Of a DNA stretch of 64,000 bases, positions 13,601 through 28,400 are shown piece by piece. The DNA lies in assembly GCA_025618425.1 (NCBI GenBank), contig CM046837.1:26221793-26285792 (forward strand), read 5' to 3'. The translations under genes were made by a program, and so were the position numbers. The notes under the pieces were generated by a model. That model searched no databases. It saw only the letters and a list, made by a program, of their open reading frames with translations, and had not been told where the DNA came from. The first letter of the stretch is position 1; the number at the start of each line of letters is the position of its first letter. Origin of the DNA: Heliocidaris tuberculata. Lineage: Eukaryota; Echinodermata; Echinoidea; Camarodonta; Echinometridae.

Positions 13601-16600
13601 TGATCAGGAGATTGGCGGATCTTATCTTCACAAAAGGTAGGCCAGCTCCCAAGGGAGAAACAGATAGAAGAAATCAGCATAAACAAAAAAACAAGAAGCT
13701 GTTTGAAAGAGAAAAATAACAAAATAACAGGGGAAAAAATGAGAGAGAAAGAGATAGAGAGAGTAATGGGGAAACAGGATATGTGATGTGTGGAAAAGAA
13801 AATTATGATAAAGATAGAATTGAGAGTGGATAAAGAGTGAAATATTAAAGCAGAACCAGAAAAAGGGAAAATAGTAAAGGAAACAAACTAGAAAGAGGTA
13901 AAGAGAATAAGAGAGAAGGAGGTATTGAGGGAGATGGCTGAATGGGGGAGAAAGAGAGAGATAGAAGGGGAGTGAGGGAGGGATCAGATTGTAATGCAAG
14001 AGTACCACAAGCAGGATTTCATGAAGTAAGTTTTTAATTAGTTTGTTTTCTTCATTGGCTCATCTTTATAAAAAAATGTTCTGTGGTATCAAATGTCATA
14101 GCCTGGACCATACTGAATTTCGTGAAGGAAATCAAGATACCCTTAGTCCAAGCATGTTAGATATGCTGTTATAAATTTGTAGCAGTTAAAGCTGCGTGTA
14201 TTATGGGAAAGAATTCAGAAAATGGGGAAAGAGTTCAGAAAATGGACAAAGCAAGAAATCAGGCATATGGCTATTGTACAAGATTAGTAACCTGATGGTA
14301 TGTGACTTTTCCCTTTAAGTTGAACTTCCATGCTTCTCTTCTACAGAGAGCATCAAGACACAGCTTGAAGAGATGGAGATTAAGCAGGAAGCAAGGGTGG
14401 AGAGAGCCAGGAGACACATCCACAAGAATAACCACATCTCTCATCCCAACCCCAACTCCACCACCTCCACCAACACTACCACCACCACAAACTCCATCAC
14501 AACCACCACCACCACCACCACCACTACAACCAATACAACCAATGGGAAGATTGGCAGTGAAGGAGAGGGTGAGGAAGTGAAGGAAGGAGGAGATAGGGAG
14601 AAGAAGGATGAGAATGGAGAGATCCGCCTCCAAGATGAGTCTATTGGAGATGCAGAGGAACAGGAGCAGGAGATTGTGGCGGAACTGAAGGAGTATGCCC
14701 GGATGAGGGAAGAGCTGGAGGCAGTGGAGAAGGCTATCAGAGAGATTGAGGTTATCTTAGAGGCTGTTACACCTGCTTTGGTTAGTCTGACTTGTGAACT
14801 TTTTCTGAAGATATGCCCACTTTTTAAAGGGATACATGTAGCGCATGAACTGAAAGGATGGAATTTTTTTTTTTTTTTAACATAGGACAAAATATATAAG
14901 TTGCATACATGGGATACATAAACAAGCCGGAATAATCTGTGGGCTATCTTGTTTTATTTCATATTTTTATGCCTCCGCCCACCGAAGGTGGTGTTGGAGG
15001 CATTATGTTTTCAGGCTGTCCATAGGTCCGTCCATCCCGCTTTCTTGTTCTCACGATAACTCAAGAACCACATGAGGTCAAAGGTCACAGAGGTCAATTT
15101 CTGAAATTTCAGGTTTTAGCCTCGTTCTCACGATATCTCAAGAACCATTCGGCCACTAACTTCAAACTTGGTACTAATATTTATCACCATAAGAAGACGA
15201 TCTGATTAGATTTTGGCAAATGTAAGTTAAAGGTCAAAGGTCATGGAGGTCATTTACCATGAAGTTTAAGGTTTTTTGCCATGCTAACACTCTTGTTGAA
15301 CAATTTGAGCCATTAACTTCAAACTTGGAACTAGTATGCATCACCATAGTGAGATGAACTGATTAAATTTTTGTTTACGTACATGTAGGTCAAAGGTGAC
15401 AGGTCATAGAGGTCATTATATGTGAAATTAATGGGTTTTTTTAGCTTTGTTATCACCATATCTCAAATATTTTGTATTCATGAATAAGAGCAGACAAAGC
15501 GATCAGACTTTTGGGTTATTAGGTGTGAGGTCAGATGTCAAAGATGTCAATTAAGATTGTAATTTTATTTCAAGAACAGTTTGAGCAATCAACTGAATTT
15601 AGGCGGAAGCATATAGGAGATGCAGTCACATTCATCTTGTTATGATGATGGTGGTGGTGATTATGATGATAGTGATGATGATGGTGATGATTATGTGATA
15701 AGATATATTCATTAAGTGCTTCATACCCAGTCTTCCCTTTATAGGCACTTGATATGTGCACCTGCAAAAAAAAAAGATGATGATAATGCTTTGTAACTCA
15801 TTTTGAATGCTTCATACATAACATTCCGTAACCTATTCTACCTGCAGAAAAAGAACAAGAAAATGGAGATGAGATATCGTCGTCTAAAGGAGCGCTACTC
15901 TGATCCTCAGACCAGTAAGCCCAAGCCAACCTCTGCTCAGAACATTCATCAAGAAGGTTACTACAGTGATGAAGATACATGTAGGCAGCCACCTAAATCA
16001 AGGCTCAGAAAAAGTAAGATAAGCTCAAATACATTAATTCTGAAATTTTCATGTTTTGGAGAAATTACAGTTTTATGATTATTGAATAAACAATAAAAGC
16101 TGTCTCAACTGTATTAAGATTTCATTATGAACAGATTATCTGAGACATCAGCACTACTGTCATCAAATTTATTGACTAAAAAAAAGACATTTGAAGATAT
16201 GTCTTTCAAGTCTGGGTCATCACTTGTGAAAACTGTAAACTGCAGTTATATATATATATATATATATATATATACCAAAGGATATTAATGCTTGGCTGGG
16301 ATTCGAACTCTTAACATCTTGATTGAAAGTTGGTCTCGCTTTCCCATGATACCTCAACACTTGAGCTCAAATCCTGTCTGTTTGATTTCATGAAGGGAGT
16401 TCCAGTCATTCAGAGATGGTAGAGGATACAGATTCAAACAATGATCCCAACGCTCCTTACCAGCCCCAGATAGTCAGAGCTATCAACCCTCGCAGGTTTG
16501 ATCGCAGTCTACGCACCTTACATGAATTATGCAGCTATGGGGCTAAGGAGGGGCTCAACAGGTTAAGAAAATTGCTGAAGGTAGGTCATATGATTGATTG

Positions 16601-19600
16601 ACGGAATGCTTTTTTTTCTTCTTAAAAAATTTAACACATTATGGTATGAAGTGTTACAAAAGATAACAGTAGAGAAACAGAGATGATTTGGCTTGCACGG
16701 CTATGCAAAATAAGGCAAGGAATGATTGTTTTATCTAATGTTTGATCAAGGAGCTTCGAAAGCTGGAGTTCCAACTGGCAACAAATTATCTCAAGCAGCT
16801 GCTCCTTTCTAAGGATGCACAAAAGAATCTACAGGTGTGCTGTAGCCTTTGATGTCCGATGTTCGATGCCGCCAACTTCACGGGAAAGCTTGAGTAGTGA
16901 TTTTTGTCACAAATGAAATATCGAGAATATTTCACTTTTTATTTGAATAAACAAAGTGAAATTTTCACATATATATATATGATAAAATTGAATACAAAAG
17001 CCTAATTGTGTCCAGAAATTTGGCTATATTGTATGATAGTAGTTTCAATTTGTGGAAAAAAAGTAAAATTTTACAATCCTGAAATCTCCAATTTGACACT
17101 CTTCCGATTACTCCCTGCAAACGAAAATAAAAATTGCAGTTGTTCAAGTACAGTTAATTATGATGTTATATGTCAGTTTAGTGCCCACACATGCCCAGTC
17201 GCGCACTTTTGATTCATATATTAGGAAATTTTGTACAATTTCTTTTCGCTTGCCCCCAGTAAAGGTAAGCACTGTGAACTGCTCATATCATCAGACTAGT
17301 GATGCGAAAAGTAATTATCATTACAAAGCATATTTTCCTTTGAAAATGGCCCGTAAGTTTGCAGCCAAGCAGGAATCTTTTTGTCTTCTTATCTGCAAGG
17401 AAGATCCAGTTAAGCACATGCCTGACATATTTTTCCTTGGCGGCATCGAACATGGTTCAAAGGGAATGAGCTACATGTGACTCCAGCTTTCGAAGCTCCT
17501 TGGTTAGATATCAACAAAAAGTAAATGTTTGCAAGATGATTAATTTGTTATTTCCTCTTGAGTTATGTACTTATCATTCATTAATCCCTTTTATGCAACA
17601 AGGATTTCAAAATATTAATTGTAAATGAACTTTCAAGAGTCATATGTGGCATCATGAATTTCTGTTTCATTGTTGAATTTGGCTTTCAGTATGGTCTATT
17701 GGAACAACCTTTTCACAATATATGTATCAGTTTCTACATCTGGACAAAAGAAATAACAATTTTACATCCAAACATATAGTACAACATACTATTTTTTGGC
17801 AGACTTTTCAGCCCATGGCTCATAATGGGTAAATCTGCTGTTATTTCTGTGCTGGAAGGAAAAATGTGTTGCCTAATCTTATTCATCTTGCTTTGCCCCT
17901 TATTTTCTGTAGTTTTACTGCCGAGATGCTAATATTCTCCATCTGGAGAAGCAGGAGTCTCCTCTGGTGGAGCCGTCTGTCTCCCTCCTCACCGTAGGAA
18001 GGACGGTCACTCTTAATTTCCTCAATGCCATCAACTTGTAAGTATATCTATTTACATAGTTGGCTTTCCATCTGTACATTGTTTACAATGGTTAGGAAAA
18101 ATGCAGTTTGCCTGCAGCTTGTTTGGAAGAAAATTTGTGTACAATGCAAGCTTAAAAACACACTAGGGAGTTTACATGCGGATTGTGTCACAGTTCGCTA
18201 ACACTGAACTTGGTAGAAACCCCAATTAATACATTGTGTACATACAAATCTTGGACGCAGCAAAACTTGTGGCCTACCTGGAAAAATACTTAGACCTTGC
18301 CTTTTAGAAATCAAGAGCTTTCAGTCATGGTTTAGATGGGGACTTTATGATGATTAAATTTCTTTATGAGGCAGTTCTTCTGACGTTAGCGAATGGAAAG
18401 CGAAATATGTAAGAATTGTTAGTCATAAAAGTAAAGTCTACTCTCATTGATTTATTATAGCTGTTATTGGGTGAATCATTGAATGTCTTGAAGATAATGC
18501 CTTCCTCATTTAATATTATTTTTTTTGCTCTTGAAGGGATATTATTTCATTTCTTCAATTAAATAGCATATTTTTTAGATTGGCTTCGCTGAATGCATGG
18601 TTTTCTTTCATAACTACTAAAAATGCTTTCCTTATTTTTTCCCTGTGATCTCTTCACTTTTAGGCAATGTATAGCAAACTGTCAATGGGAACTCCATGGT
18701 CTAGGTCGGAGGTCTCAAGGCATGGTGAGTGCTAAAAAGAAGAAACTAAACACAATTTACCTTTAAAAAGACATGTATGTATCCTTAGATTGGCAGTATG
18801 CCCCCCATATTGTAGCAAGTACATGTATTCCATATGAAAAATAAAAGGAAATTGTCTTCTTGCCAGTATCCTGAAAATGGCACCTTCTACAATAATGTTA
18901 GTGTGGGGTCCTGCATTTAAAGTTAATGAACTTATATTTGTCAGGAATCATAAGTCATTCTAGTTGTCTAACTAGAAACTACAACACCAAGACTACTTTC
19001 ATTTCATTAAAAGTACTATAGAATGAAACCATCTTTCAAACACCACAGTAACTTTCAGAACATAATAATGCATTATTGACATCTAGATTTATAAATGAAG
19101 CAAACATATATCAGATTTTGATGTCAGAGTTGTTTTCTAGGAATTTGTTGTGAAATATGCAATTATTGTGATATATTATTTTATATTCCACATACTAAGA
19201 ATCTTGCTGTTAGATTGGTCAAAAGGTAATCACCTGATAAAATGTAGTTCTCCCAATCAATCGACCCGAGAAGAAAAGTTTGTGACCTTGACGGAATAGT
19301 GCTTATGTGTTTCGCTGATTTCTTCAGGCCATTACAGAGTCACAATGCGTTATCAATATTTTGGGTGTGCACGAAATGAAAGTGCGTGACCTTTACGAAT
19401 AGTTAAATTGAAAAGTGTGTGACCCCTACGAATAGTGAAAATGAAAAGTGTGTGACCTTTACGAATAGCTCCATAGGCGTACTAAAATAAGCGCGCATTG
19501 CCCAATCGCGCACTTAAAACGATAGAACAATTGTGCGCACCCAGGTAGGGGTACATTTTATGGTGGTTTTAACTTCTTTTGTGAATTCGGGCCTAAATGT

Positions 19601-22600
19601 CTTTTGCGATAAGTAGACAATAATTGTCTTTCTCGTACCAGTTAAATGTTTCAGATGTGGAATATAAAGCAAATAATCACCTTTTGATTTCAGGCGATGA
19701 GACGTACTATCACTTCCTCCGCAATCTGAATGTATAAGGCTATCTTCCAGCTACATCCAGATCGCCTCGGAAGTGATAGTTTGTCCCATCACCTTCACCA
19801 ACGGTAATTATTTGCTTAATAACATATATAGAGAGCTGATTGATTAAGTGCATGAAATACATGTAGGATTAATACATTCAAAAGGCTGCAGAGTGGTGCA
19901 AGCACTAATTGCTTCTTTTGAATCGTACATCTAAGCTAACGCTAACGAATAAAAAAGAAAATAATTCTGAATTGGCGGGAATAAATATTATTTTGGATAG
20001 AGCAAAGTGCCAGCATCAAAGATATATATCATTTATGGTAGTGAGAAGGAAATTAGAAAGGAACTTGTTAATTATTTATTCTATATTGTTCCACTTGTAT
20101 CAAAAGATACATGTGCCCGTTATTTATATATTAAGTACCGTTCATAATTTATGATGAATTTTAGTGTAAATATCGGAATGGAGACCCAAAGTGAGACTTG
20201 TTCAAATCTGTCTGTGCCAGAACTAACTACAATACAACCTCACAGAGGTTTCTACAAGTCGCATCTACACAACAGTTGTCCTCAAAATTATTCATACCCC
20301 TTGAAAAATTGGAGATTTTTTCATTTTTCTCAAAAATGAAAGAAGAACTGGATTTACTTGCACATCACTTAAATACATTTAATTATCATCTACAAATGAA
20401 TGCCGTTTCTAGTTTCACCTCATTGCGTAAAAATAGAAAAAGTGAGTTATCCAAATTTGGTGATGTTCAAAATTATTCATACCCTTGGTAATTCATTGAT
20501 TTGCCGATCATTATGATTCAAATCCTTTGTGATTAAAGCTTGTAACACTTCAGTACACTGTCCCAATACTTCTGAAGGTCTCTACGGAGATAGCAGGCCA
20601 ATACCTGGTACCCAGTGGTTCAATTTCCTTGAGGATGTTGTACCGAGATGTCTTCATCTGGGGTCTTCAGGGCATCCCTTGGTTTAAAGGAGATTTGGTG
20701 TAGATATTGACTTAGTGGTTACGGGACTATGATACTGCTATTTTCATTCATTTTTCTGCTTATTTTGATGAAAATTTTACTCTGAAGACAAAGAAAAACA
20801 CTCTTCTTGGAGAGACTTTCACTGGAGCCCTTCCCTGTTACACTGTCTGAGAGGGAGTTTGCCCTCATACTTTTGATCCATTCTCATTAAGAATGTTTAG
20901 GAATGCCATGGTAGAGGTCTAAATGTTAACTGGTGCCATTTTAATCAGTTTGTTCATTTACACAAACTGACACACTTGGATCTGGACACCTGCCATAAGG
21001 TCCTTCACAAGTGGAAACTCTGGTGAAGCTTAAATACTGTCTTTATTTTCCTGCATGCTGTCTAAGTGGTAGCATTTTGTGCTCTGCAGCAGGTAACATT
21101 GAGGGAATATGGTATAAATATTGTTCCCTGTGATATCAAGGCTTGTATCCATCATACCAATGACTATCAAAAATATGAAAATTGGCACAGTAAAAGTCAA
21201 TTTGGGATGTGTAAGGTACTCAAAGAATACATACTGTAATCAATGGTGACCTGGCATCAGGATCATGAAGTGACTTAAACATCACTAAAATGGCCTTCCT
21301 GAGCACTCTGATTGAAAACGGAAGCAAGGAATGAGGGCGAACCCTCTCTCAGACAGTGCAACAGGGAAGGGCTCTAGGGAAGGTTTCTCCAGGAAGAGTG
21401 TTTTACTTTATCGTAATCGCAAAATTTTCATGAAAGTAAATGAAAAACTGAATAAAAATAGTTATATCATAGTCCCGTAACCACTAAGTCAATAACTACA
21501 CCCTTTGAATACATTAAATCTCCTTTAAATCCAAGGAATGCCCTAAGACCAGGTGAAGGTATCTCTGGTCATCATCCTCAAGGAAATTAAGCCGTTGGAT
21601 ACCAGGTATTGGCCTGCTATCTCAGTAGAGACCTCCAGAAGCATTGTGACAGTGTACTTAAGGTTACAAGCTTTAATCACATATGATTTGATTCATGTTG
21701 ATCGACAAAGACAATGAATCACCAAGGGTATGAATAATTTTGAACATCACCAAATTTGGATAACTCACTTTTTCTATTGTTATACAAATGAGTTGAAACC
21801 AGAAACAGCATTCATTCCTAGATGATAACTAAATGTATGCAAGTGATGTGCAAGTAAATCCAGTTCCCCTTTCATTTTTGCAAAAAATGCAAAAATCTCC
21901 AATTTTCCAAGGGGTATGAATAATTTTGAGGACAACTGTAGCTGTCAGCCTAGCAAAAACTCCCTTTTGTTCCTAATCTAGCAAATAATCGTGATTTTAT
22001 ACAGTTGATATTTAAATGGGATTCTTCTGTGAAGCCACCCAACGTGGGATGTTGAGCAGACGATGCAAAACGTGTTTTCAGCAGAACAATCACGCACGAA
22101 AAAAGCAAGGAAATATCAGTGTATGCTCGCTTTAGCTATAGACTGGAACCGGAAATATATGTGCCAACATCGTTGTCCCCGATATCGGCATCGGGAGCTG
22201 ATATTGGCTGATATTGGCTATATGCGATAGGGAGAATTGTTAGTACCTTGCTATTTATTATGAGAAATCAAAAGAAATCTGAAGAAAAGATTTTTAGGGC
22301 TGACCAGAAAAGGTATACATAGTCATAGGTGTTAATTGTAGTAAACGAAATGCTAACACCATTCTGATATTCATCTCAGTGGCATGAAGACTAGTCTGCA
22401 GTGATTGAGGCAAAGCTTATTATAATTGGGCTGGAGAATTACATAATGAATGATTTTTTTTTTTTAAAGAGAGATTGTGATAACTGCTTCGATAATAATA
22501 AGAGTTCTCCCTTGCTTTCTACCTTGTTTGATCTGTTATTCTCATTCATCCTTTCATCTGATTCTATTTCATGTTCATGGCTTCATCATCTTTCCTGTTC

Positions 22601-25427
22601 CCTTAATTGTAATCACTACTGCTGCTTTCTTTCTAACATCATATTTCTTCCCGCTTACCTATATTTATTCTCTCTCTCCTTCTTTCCTTCCTTCCTTGTT
22701 TTCTTCATCTCATGTTTTCTATTTCTTTCTTCCCAATCTTCTCTTCTCATTCTATCTCTGTTTCTCTGTCTTTATCTGTTTCTCCATTTATCTCTCTTTC
22801 TCATCATATCTTTTCATATTAAATCTATTACTAACTCACCTTCTTTGCTTTCTCTGCCTTCCTTTCCTCCGCATTTTCCCAACATCACCCTCTCCTTCTC
22901 TCTCTCTCTCTCTCTCTCTCTGTCCCTCTCTTTTTGATACTTCTTTCACTTGTATTTGCCTATTTTAACCATCCCTGCTACTCTGCATGTTCTAACCCCT
23001 GTGCATTACATCATCCAGTCTGCTTCTGTTTCCATGGAGAGTTTCTCATCCTGCCAGGAAGATCTGTCCGTCTTTGACTCCATGCCACCCAGCTACGAAG
23101 CTCGCTTTGTCATGGGATCAACGTATGCTTCATTAGAGTAAGTCAGTTGTGCAAGTATTAGAGATAAAGTTGACTGATCATCATGTGATAGTGAAAGAAA
23201 TTGTCTTGAAATGATTTGAAAAGGTTTATTATGTATAGTCCATAAGAATGATTGTGTGTTGTTAGGTTTTGAAATCATCAACGTGATTAAAAATGTCTCA
23301 ATCTATACTGAAAATCACATGCAGTGAAGAGCACTGCACACTTATATGGATATATGGAACTACACACTCAAGTGATTTCAGAATCTGGTCCAAAGTTTTA
23401 AACTATTATTAGTTATATTTTAGCAAATTTATAAGCAATTTTTAACATTGGAGCTGCTATGGTATTTTTCCACAGAGGAATAAAGTTAATGAGAAAGTTT
23501 ACAAATTATTTTTCACTTTTAGCATAATTCAACCTTCTGATAGGTTTATCAGGAATTTTATTAACAAATCTTGATTTTAATTGTTCAGTGACGTTGGATT
23601 CAATGCATACAACAGATTTAGAAATTTGCTCTTACTTTAAGATGTACATGTTCCAATGTTTTATTTCTTTCAATTTCTGCTTAATTTCACAGATATATTT
23701 CACTAGGTGTCTGTTTGGTTAACCAGTTCACTATGAGATATAGGAATGGTAGTGTTTCATGTGAAAAATTGACTTTAATATGAATCTCTTTCTCCCTCTC
23801 TTTCTCTCATCCTCTCCCACCATCTCCCTCATCCTCTCCCACCATCTCCCTCTTTCTGTCTCTCTCTGTCTATCTCTCTCTCTCTCTCCTCTCTGCACAG
23901 ATCATTGTACTATGAAGTTGATGAGAGTATGGAGGAGCTATTCTTGTGTCCAGACCCTATGACTCCGTTAATAGAAAAGGAAGGGCTATTTATTGAGGAG
24001 GCATTTGGTAGCTGGGTCGATATCTGTCGCTCCTCTCCACCAACAGACCAGCAAAGATCATCCTCATCAGGTAAGGTTTATAGGGCTTTTACTAGAAGGT
24101 GATAGTTTACATTTTCATATTATGTTGGATAAAGTTGAATTACTAAATCAAATTTGACCTAGAAATGAACAAAAAACATCATTGAATGCTCAATGTTCCA
24201 GGGGGAAAAGCCTTTGTTTTATTTTGCAAGAATAATTACAATTCTATTCCCATCACTGTTTGGAAAGATTTTTCATAATGTATTAAAAATAGATACATGT
24301 AAATAAACATTACCGTTAATGTTATGAATAAGTAGATTACCTTAAACTTTAGTATTCCACTCTATTTAAAAACAAGCCATAATGGATACTTTTATATGTC
24401 ATATTTTGAGGTCTAATGCCCTGCTTTACTATAAAACAGTGCATGAACTGTCTTTCATAAATTGATACATGGTAAAGGAAAATTATCATGTTAAAGGTTA
24501 TTTTATGTTAGAGCTAAATTTCTGTAAGAAGAAGTAGCAGTTTTAGGTCTGAACAGTGACTTGCTGAAAATAGATGTTGAGGAATATGTTTGTTATAATC
24601 ATGTGTATCCTGAAATCATGAGTCCGAATTAATCCCAGTCATTGAAAGATCATGACTCACAAACAAAATGAATAAAGCCCATGCTGACATGCTCATTGTT
24701 AATCCATTAATGAATAAAGCCCATGCTGAAATTTTCATTGTTAGTTCATTGATTGATTTGCTACTCTAAACTAACCTTGCATTTCCATTCTTCTTTTATT
24801 TTTTTTATTTCATTGTTTTTTTCCTCCACATCAACTGTCATGTGTTTTTTGTCATCTTTGTTTTCTGTGTTTTTGTTCATCATACATTTTTTTATTCTTT
24901 GTTATCCATGTCCTGTTTCCAAATGTCATGTACCTTATTTGTCCCGTTCAATATTTGTTCATTATGTTATCAAAACAAATTATTATTTTCTGCATATATA
25001 TGCTAATGTATATACCAACCCATAAAATTTATTTTTCTTTATGTTGACATATTTGATATCATGGTAAGGAAATACTGATATTCTTTGTATCTCTATTCAA
25101 TTTCTGTGCTATCTTTCACAATAATGACTGTTAATTACTTTTCTAAAATATTTTTTTAACTACCAAATTTATTTGCATCAACTTGTTTGTGCTTAAAATG
25201 GCTTTATTAAGCTTTGTTTGTTTTGCTAATCAACTGAATGTTAATTTATAATTCATTAATTGCTTCTGTAACATAACTTTGCATGCTTGGTTGTCTTGTT
25301 TTATCTTATTTGATGTGCCTGATTCTGCTTGTTGAATGTGACGTTAAATGGCTTCATTTGATGTTCACTGCAATCCCCAAACCACCACCATCATCACAAT
25401 CATCATAATCACTACTATCATCATCAC

Positions 25428-25476
<49 letters not shown>

Positions 25477-28400
25477 TTCAACATCATCATCTTCAACATC
25501 ATCATCATCTTCAACATCATCATCATCATCATCTTTTTCATCATTGGTACCCTGTGTCATTCCACCTTTTCCTCCATTCCTGCATGCCATTTGAGTTGAT
25601 TTCTCCAGCTTCCTCAACTTGCTCTTTCCAATCAGCCTCCTCTGACCCTAGGGGACACCCATTCCCCACCCACAACCACCATCACCTCCAGCCACACCCC
25701 TCCGGGGAAGAGGGGGAGGAGGAGGAGGAGAATGGAGAGGTCTTTTCATCAGAAGTGTTATCCGACCTCAGAGTACAACCACCACTATCATCATCATCGT
25801 CCCTACATACCGGTCCTTCCAATGCTTTGTCACCGGAGGGGAGGGATGCGGTTTCTGTGGTGAAGTTATCTGATGTAGAGCCACACCTACATCCCTCCCA
25901 CCAACCACATCCAAACAAGCTGTCTTCAGGAGAAGAGGAGGATGGTGTGTCCATGGAAACCACATTCAGCAAAGAAGAAGAAAATGCAAAGCTGAGTCAT
26001 AAAGGAGGTACAGAATAATTTGTACAGCTGTGTGGGTAGTCACTGTTAACTTCGACAAGACCACCAATGCTCATTTTTATTTAATCTTGATTCCCATTTA
26101 TTATCATGAGAGTAGCAGTTAATGGTAAACTTGGTTCTCCTGCATCCTCTAGAATTGCCTACATTGTCATTGTTTTTATAATGATTGACAATGGGCAGTT
26201 GACTTGGTATATCAGCACATTCTTATATGTTCATGTACTTGACAATATCCACTGTAAAGTAAATGGAACTTCATGTAACTAGTATAAGCTGGCTTTTAAC
26301 CTTCCGGTAATACTATGACTCATTAAAAATGAAGAGTGTTTCTAGTACACTTTAGCTTTATTAAAGGGTACCAATCACCAAAAATAATTTTGCTCTGTAT
26401 GTTAGAGGTTTCATGTCGTTATGCACTATTCAAAATATGGGCTTTAAATATTAATTCTATAAAGAGATATTGCAATTTCAATTACACTCTCTGTAAGCGT
26501 AAAAGCGACTCGTGAGTAGACTACTCGACGTACCCGTACACGCTCGCCAAGATAAAGGCTCGCGCGGAACCCAACTCGGAGTTCGGTTCCGCGCGAGTAT
26601 TTTCATGTTATCCTTTATTTCCTTCATACTCATTAACTGTTGACCTATAGAATACCAGACAAAGTTCTTTGAGGTTGAATTTATACTTTCTAGCTGTACA
26701 CAAATTTTTTTTCAGGTGATTGGTACACTTTAAGTGATATGGTTTTTAATTGATTTCAGTATGATAAGCAAGTTTAACTTTGCTCTGCTTTCAATACCTT
26801 GACTTACTTGATTCTCTTGACAGCAAGCAGTGTGGAGAGTCTAGAGAAATATACCACAGTGCCTTCAGGGCAAGAACCAGTACTACGTAGGAACACTAAA
26901 GTCCCAGTTGGGTGCTATGCATCTAGACTAGCTAGCATTAATTCAGATCTACCAGGTAAGCTGTCAACTTATGCATTGTTCCCATATGACACCATAAACC
27001 GCCTAAAAACCAATGCCGCAGCAAAACAAAATGAAATAAGCATAGTCTGCTTCAAATTTCTGTATCTCATATTACACATATAAGTGAGTACACTATGGGG
27101 CCTTTTTTAAAAAGATTCTTTCTTTTGCCCTACCCCCCCCCCCCCTCCTCCACTTCCCAATAATTTTCGTGTCAAATAGTTTTTATTTTGCTGTGGTGGT
27201 TTACCATGTCATGTATGATATTTTTGTTGTGGGTTGTACAGATCTTGGCCTTTTAAATTTTTCAATAAAACTTGATTAATTATGCTTTGTCAATGTCAAA
27301 TTTGAAGATAATTTTGAGAACTGATCATGCAAATTCATTTTGAGAGAAACTGTCTTGAAGTTATCCTGAATGGTTGTGTAGTATATAGGAACAATTGTGT
27401 CTTATGATGTTTTGAAATCATCAAAACTATTTACAAATTGACTAAATCTTGCTAAAAATCACATTATATTCATTTGGCATCACAATTTGGTATGAAGATG
27501 TAAACTATTTCTAGTCATATTTTAAATATGAGGTCATTTTTGTGTTGAAGGTTGCTGTGCAGTGCACTACCAGGCAGATAGATAATGACTGGTAACCTTA
27601 ATTTGACGGTTTTCTTGTTCAGATATTACGCTAAAAATTTTGTTTAATCCATGGATGGAATATCAACATATCTGGCACATGTATCTTGTGATACAAGTGG
27701 AACAGTATGGGACTCATCCAACAATTTTCATTTCATTTTCCTTTTCCCTACAAAAACTGTTTTATCTTTAACAACTTTGTTTAATTTTCCTTCATAGGCT
27801 CAGGGATCAAAGATTTCATCAGTCGTTATGTCTTTGCCATCCATCTCATCTATGCACTCCTGTCTGGGAGGACTGTTGTCATTGCTGCCTCGCCGGCCAA
27901 AGAAAGGCAAGTCATTTTCAAGATTCTGTGCTTTAAAATACAGTCACTGATTACAAGCATTTATCAGCTTGACCATGACATGACAATCCTAATTGTACGA
28001 CCTGTAGCCATTGGTAACATTGCAACAATAATAAATCATAAGTGTAGTTGATTGAATTGTGCATGTATCTATTCTTTAGTGCTATAAAAGACAAACCTAA
28101 AAGTTTCATATAAAGATACAAGTGTTTAATGTGTAAAAGAGGCAAAAAAATTCCACTGAGATGCTCTATTGGTTCATACACCACACTGGAGAGACATGTG
28201 AAGAAAAAAAAATTGCCCCCAATTTCTAACTCTGGACTTTTCAAATTGTCAAATTTTGACATTGAGGCCCATGCACACAGACCTTATAAACTCATTCTGG
28301 AGCCCCTATGAAAAAAAATGAGGTCATAACCTTCATTATAAAACTTGTACATGTAAATGAGCATGTGTAGGGTTTTTTTTGCATTGATATTGTGATAATG

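Noticed and set aside
13628..14008. 126-residue minus-strand frame rich in Phe/Leu/Tyr
   Set aside because: Complement of a purine-rich intron tract next to exon 5.
14441..14890. 149-residue minus-strand frame opposite SMCR8 exon 6
   Set aside because: Shadow of the coding (ACC)n and purine-rich exon. The plus frame has homology and splice sites.
16404..16413. Alternative acceptors for SMCR8 exon 8 (ttccag, attcag)
   Set aside because: The first would put the conserved [17 protein letters not shown] block out of frame. The site after 16395 keeps phase and leaves the block intact.
19683..19810. Possible extra SMCR8 exon after tttcag at 19694
   Set aside because: The frame reaches a stop quickly, there is no donor keeping phase, and exons 11 and 12 already join correctly.
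22401..22968. Two overlapping 160-180 residue plus-strand frames rich in Ser/Leu/Phe
   Set aside because: Produced by pyrimidine-rich composition in an SMCR8 intron. No homology pattern, and the two frames overlap each other.
25354..25617. Asp-rich minus-strand open frame
   Set aside because: It is the (ATC)n microsatellite read as GAT codons. No splice or start context, and it opposes the SMCR8 transcript.
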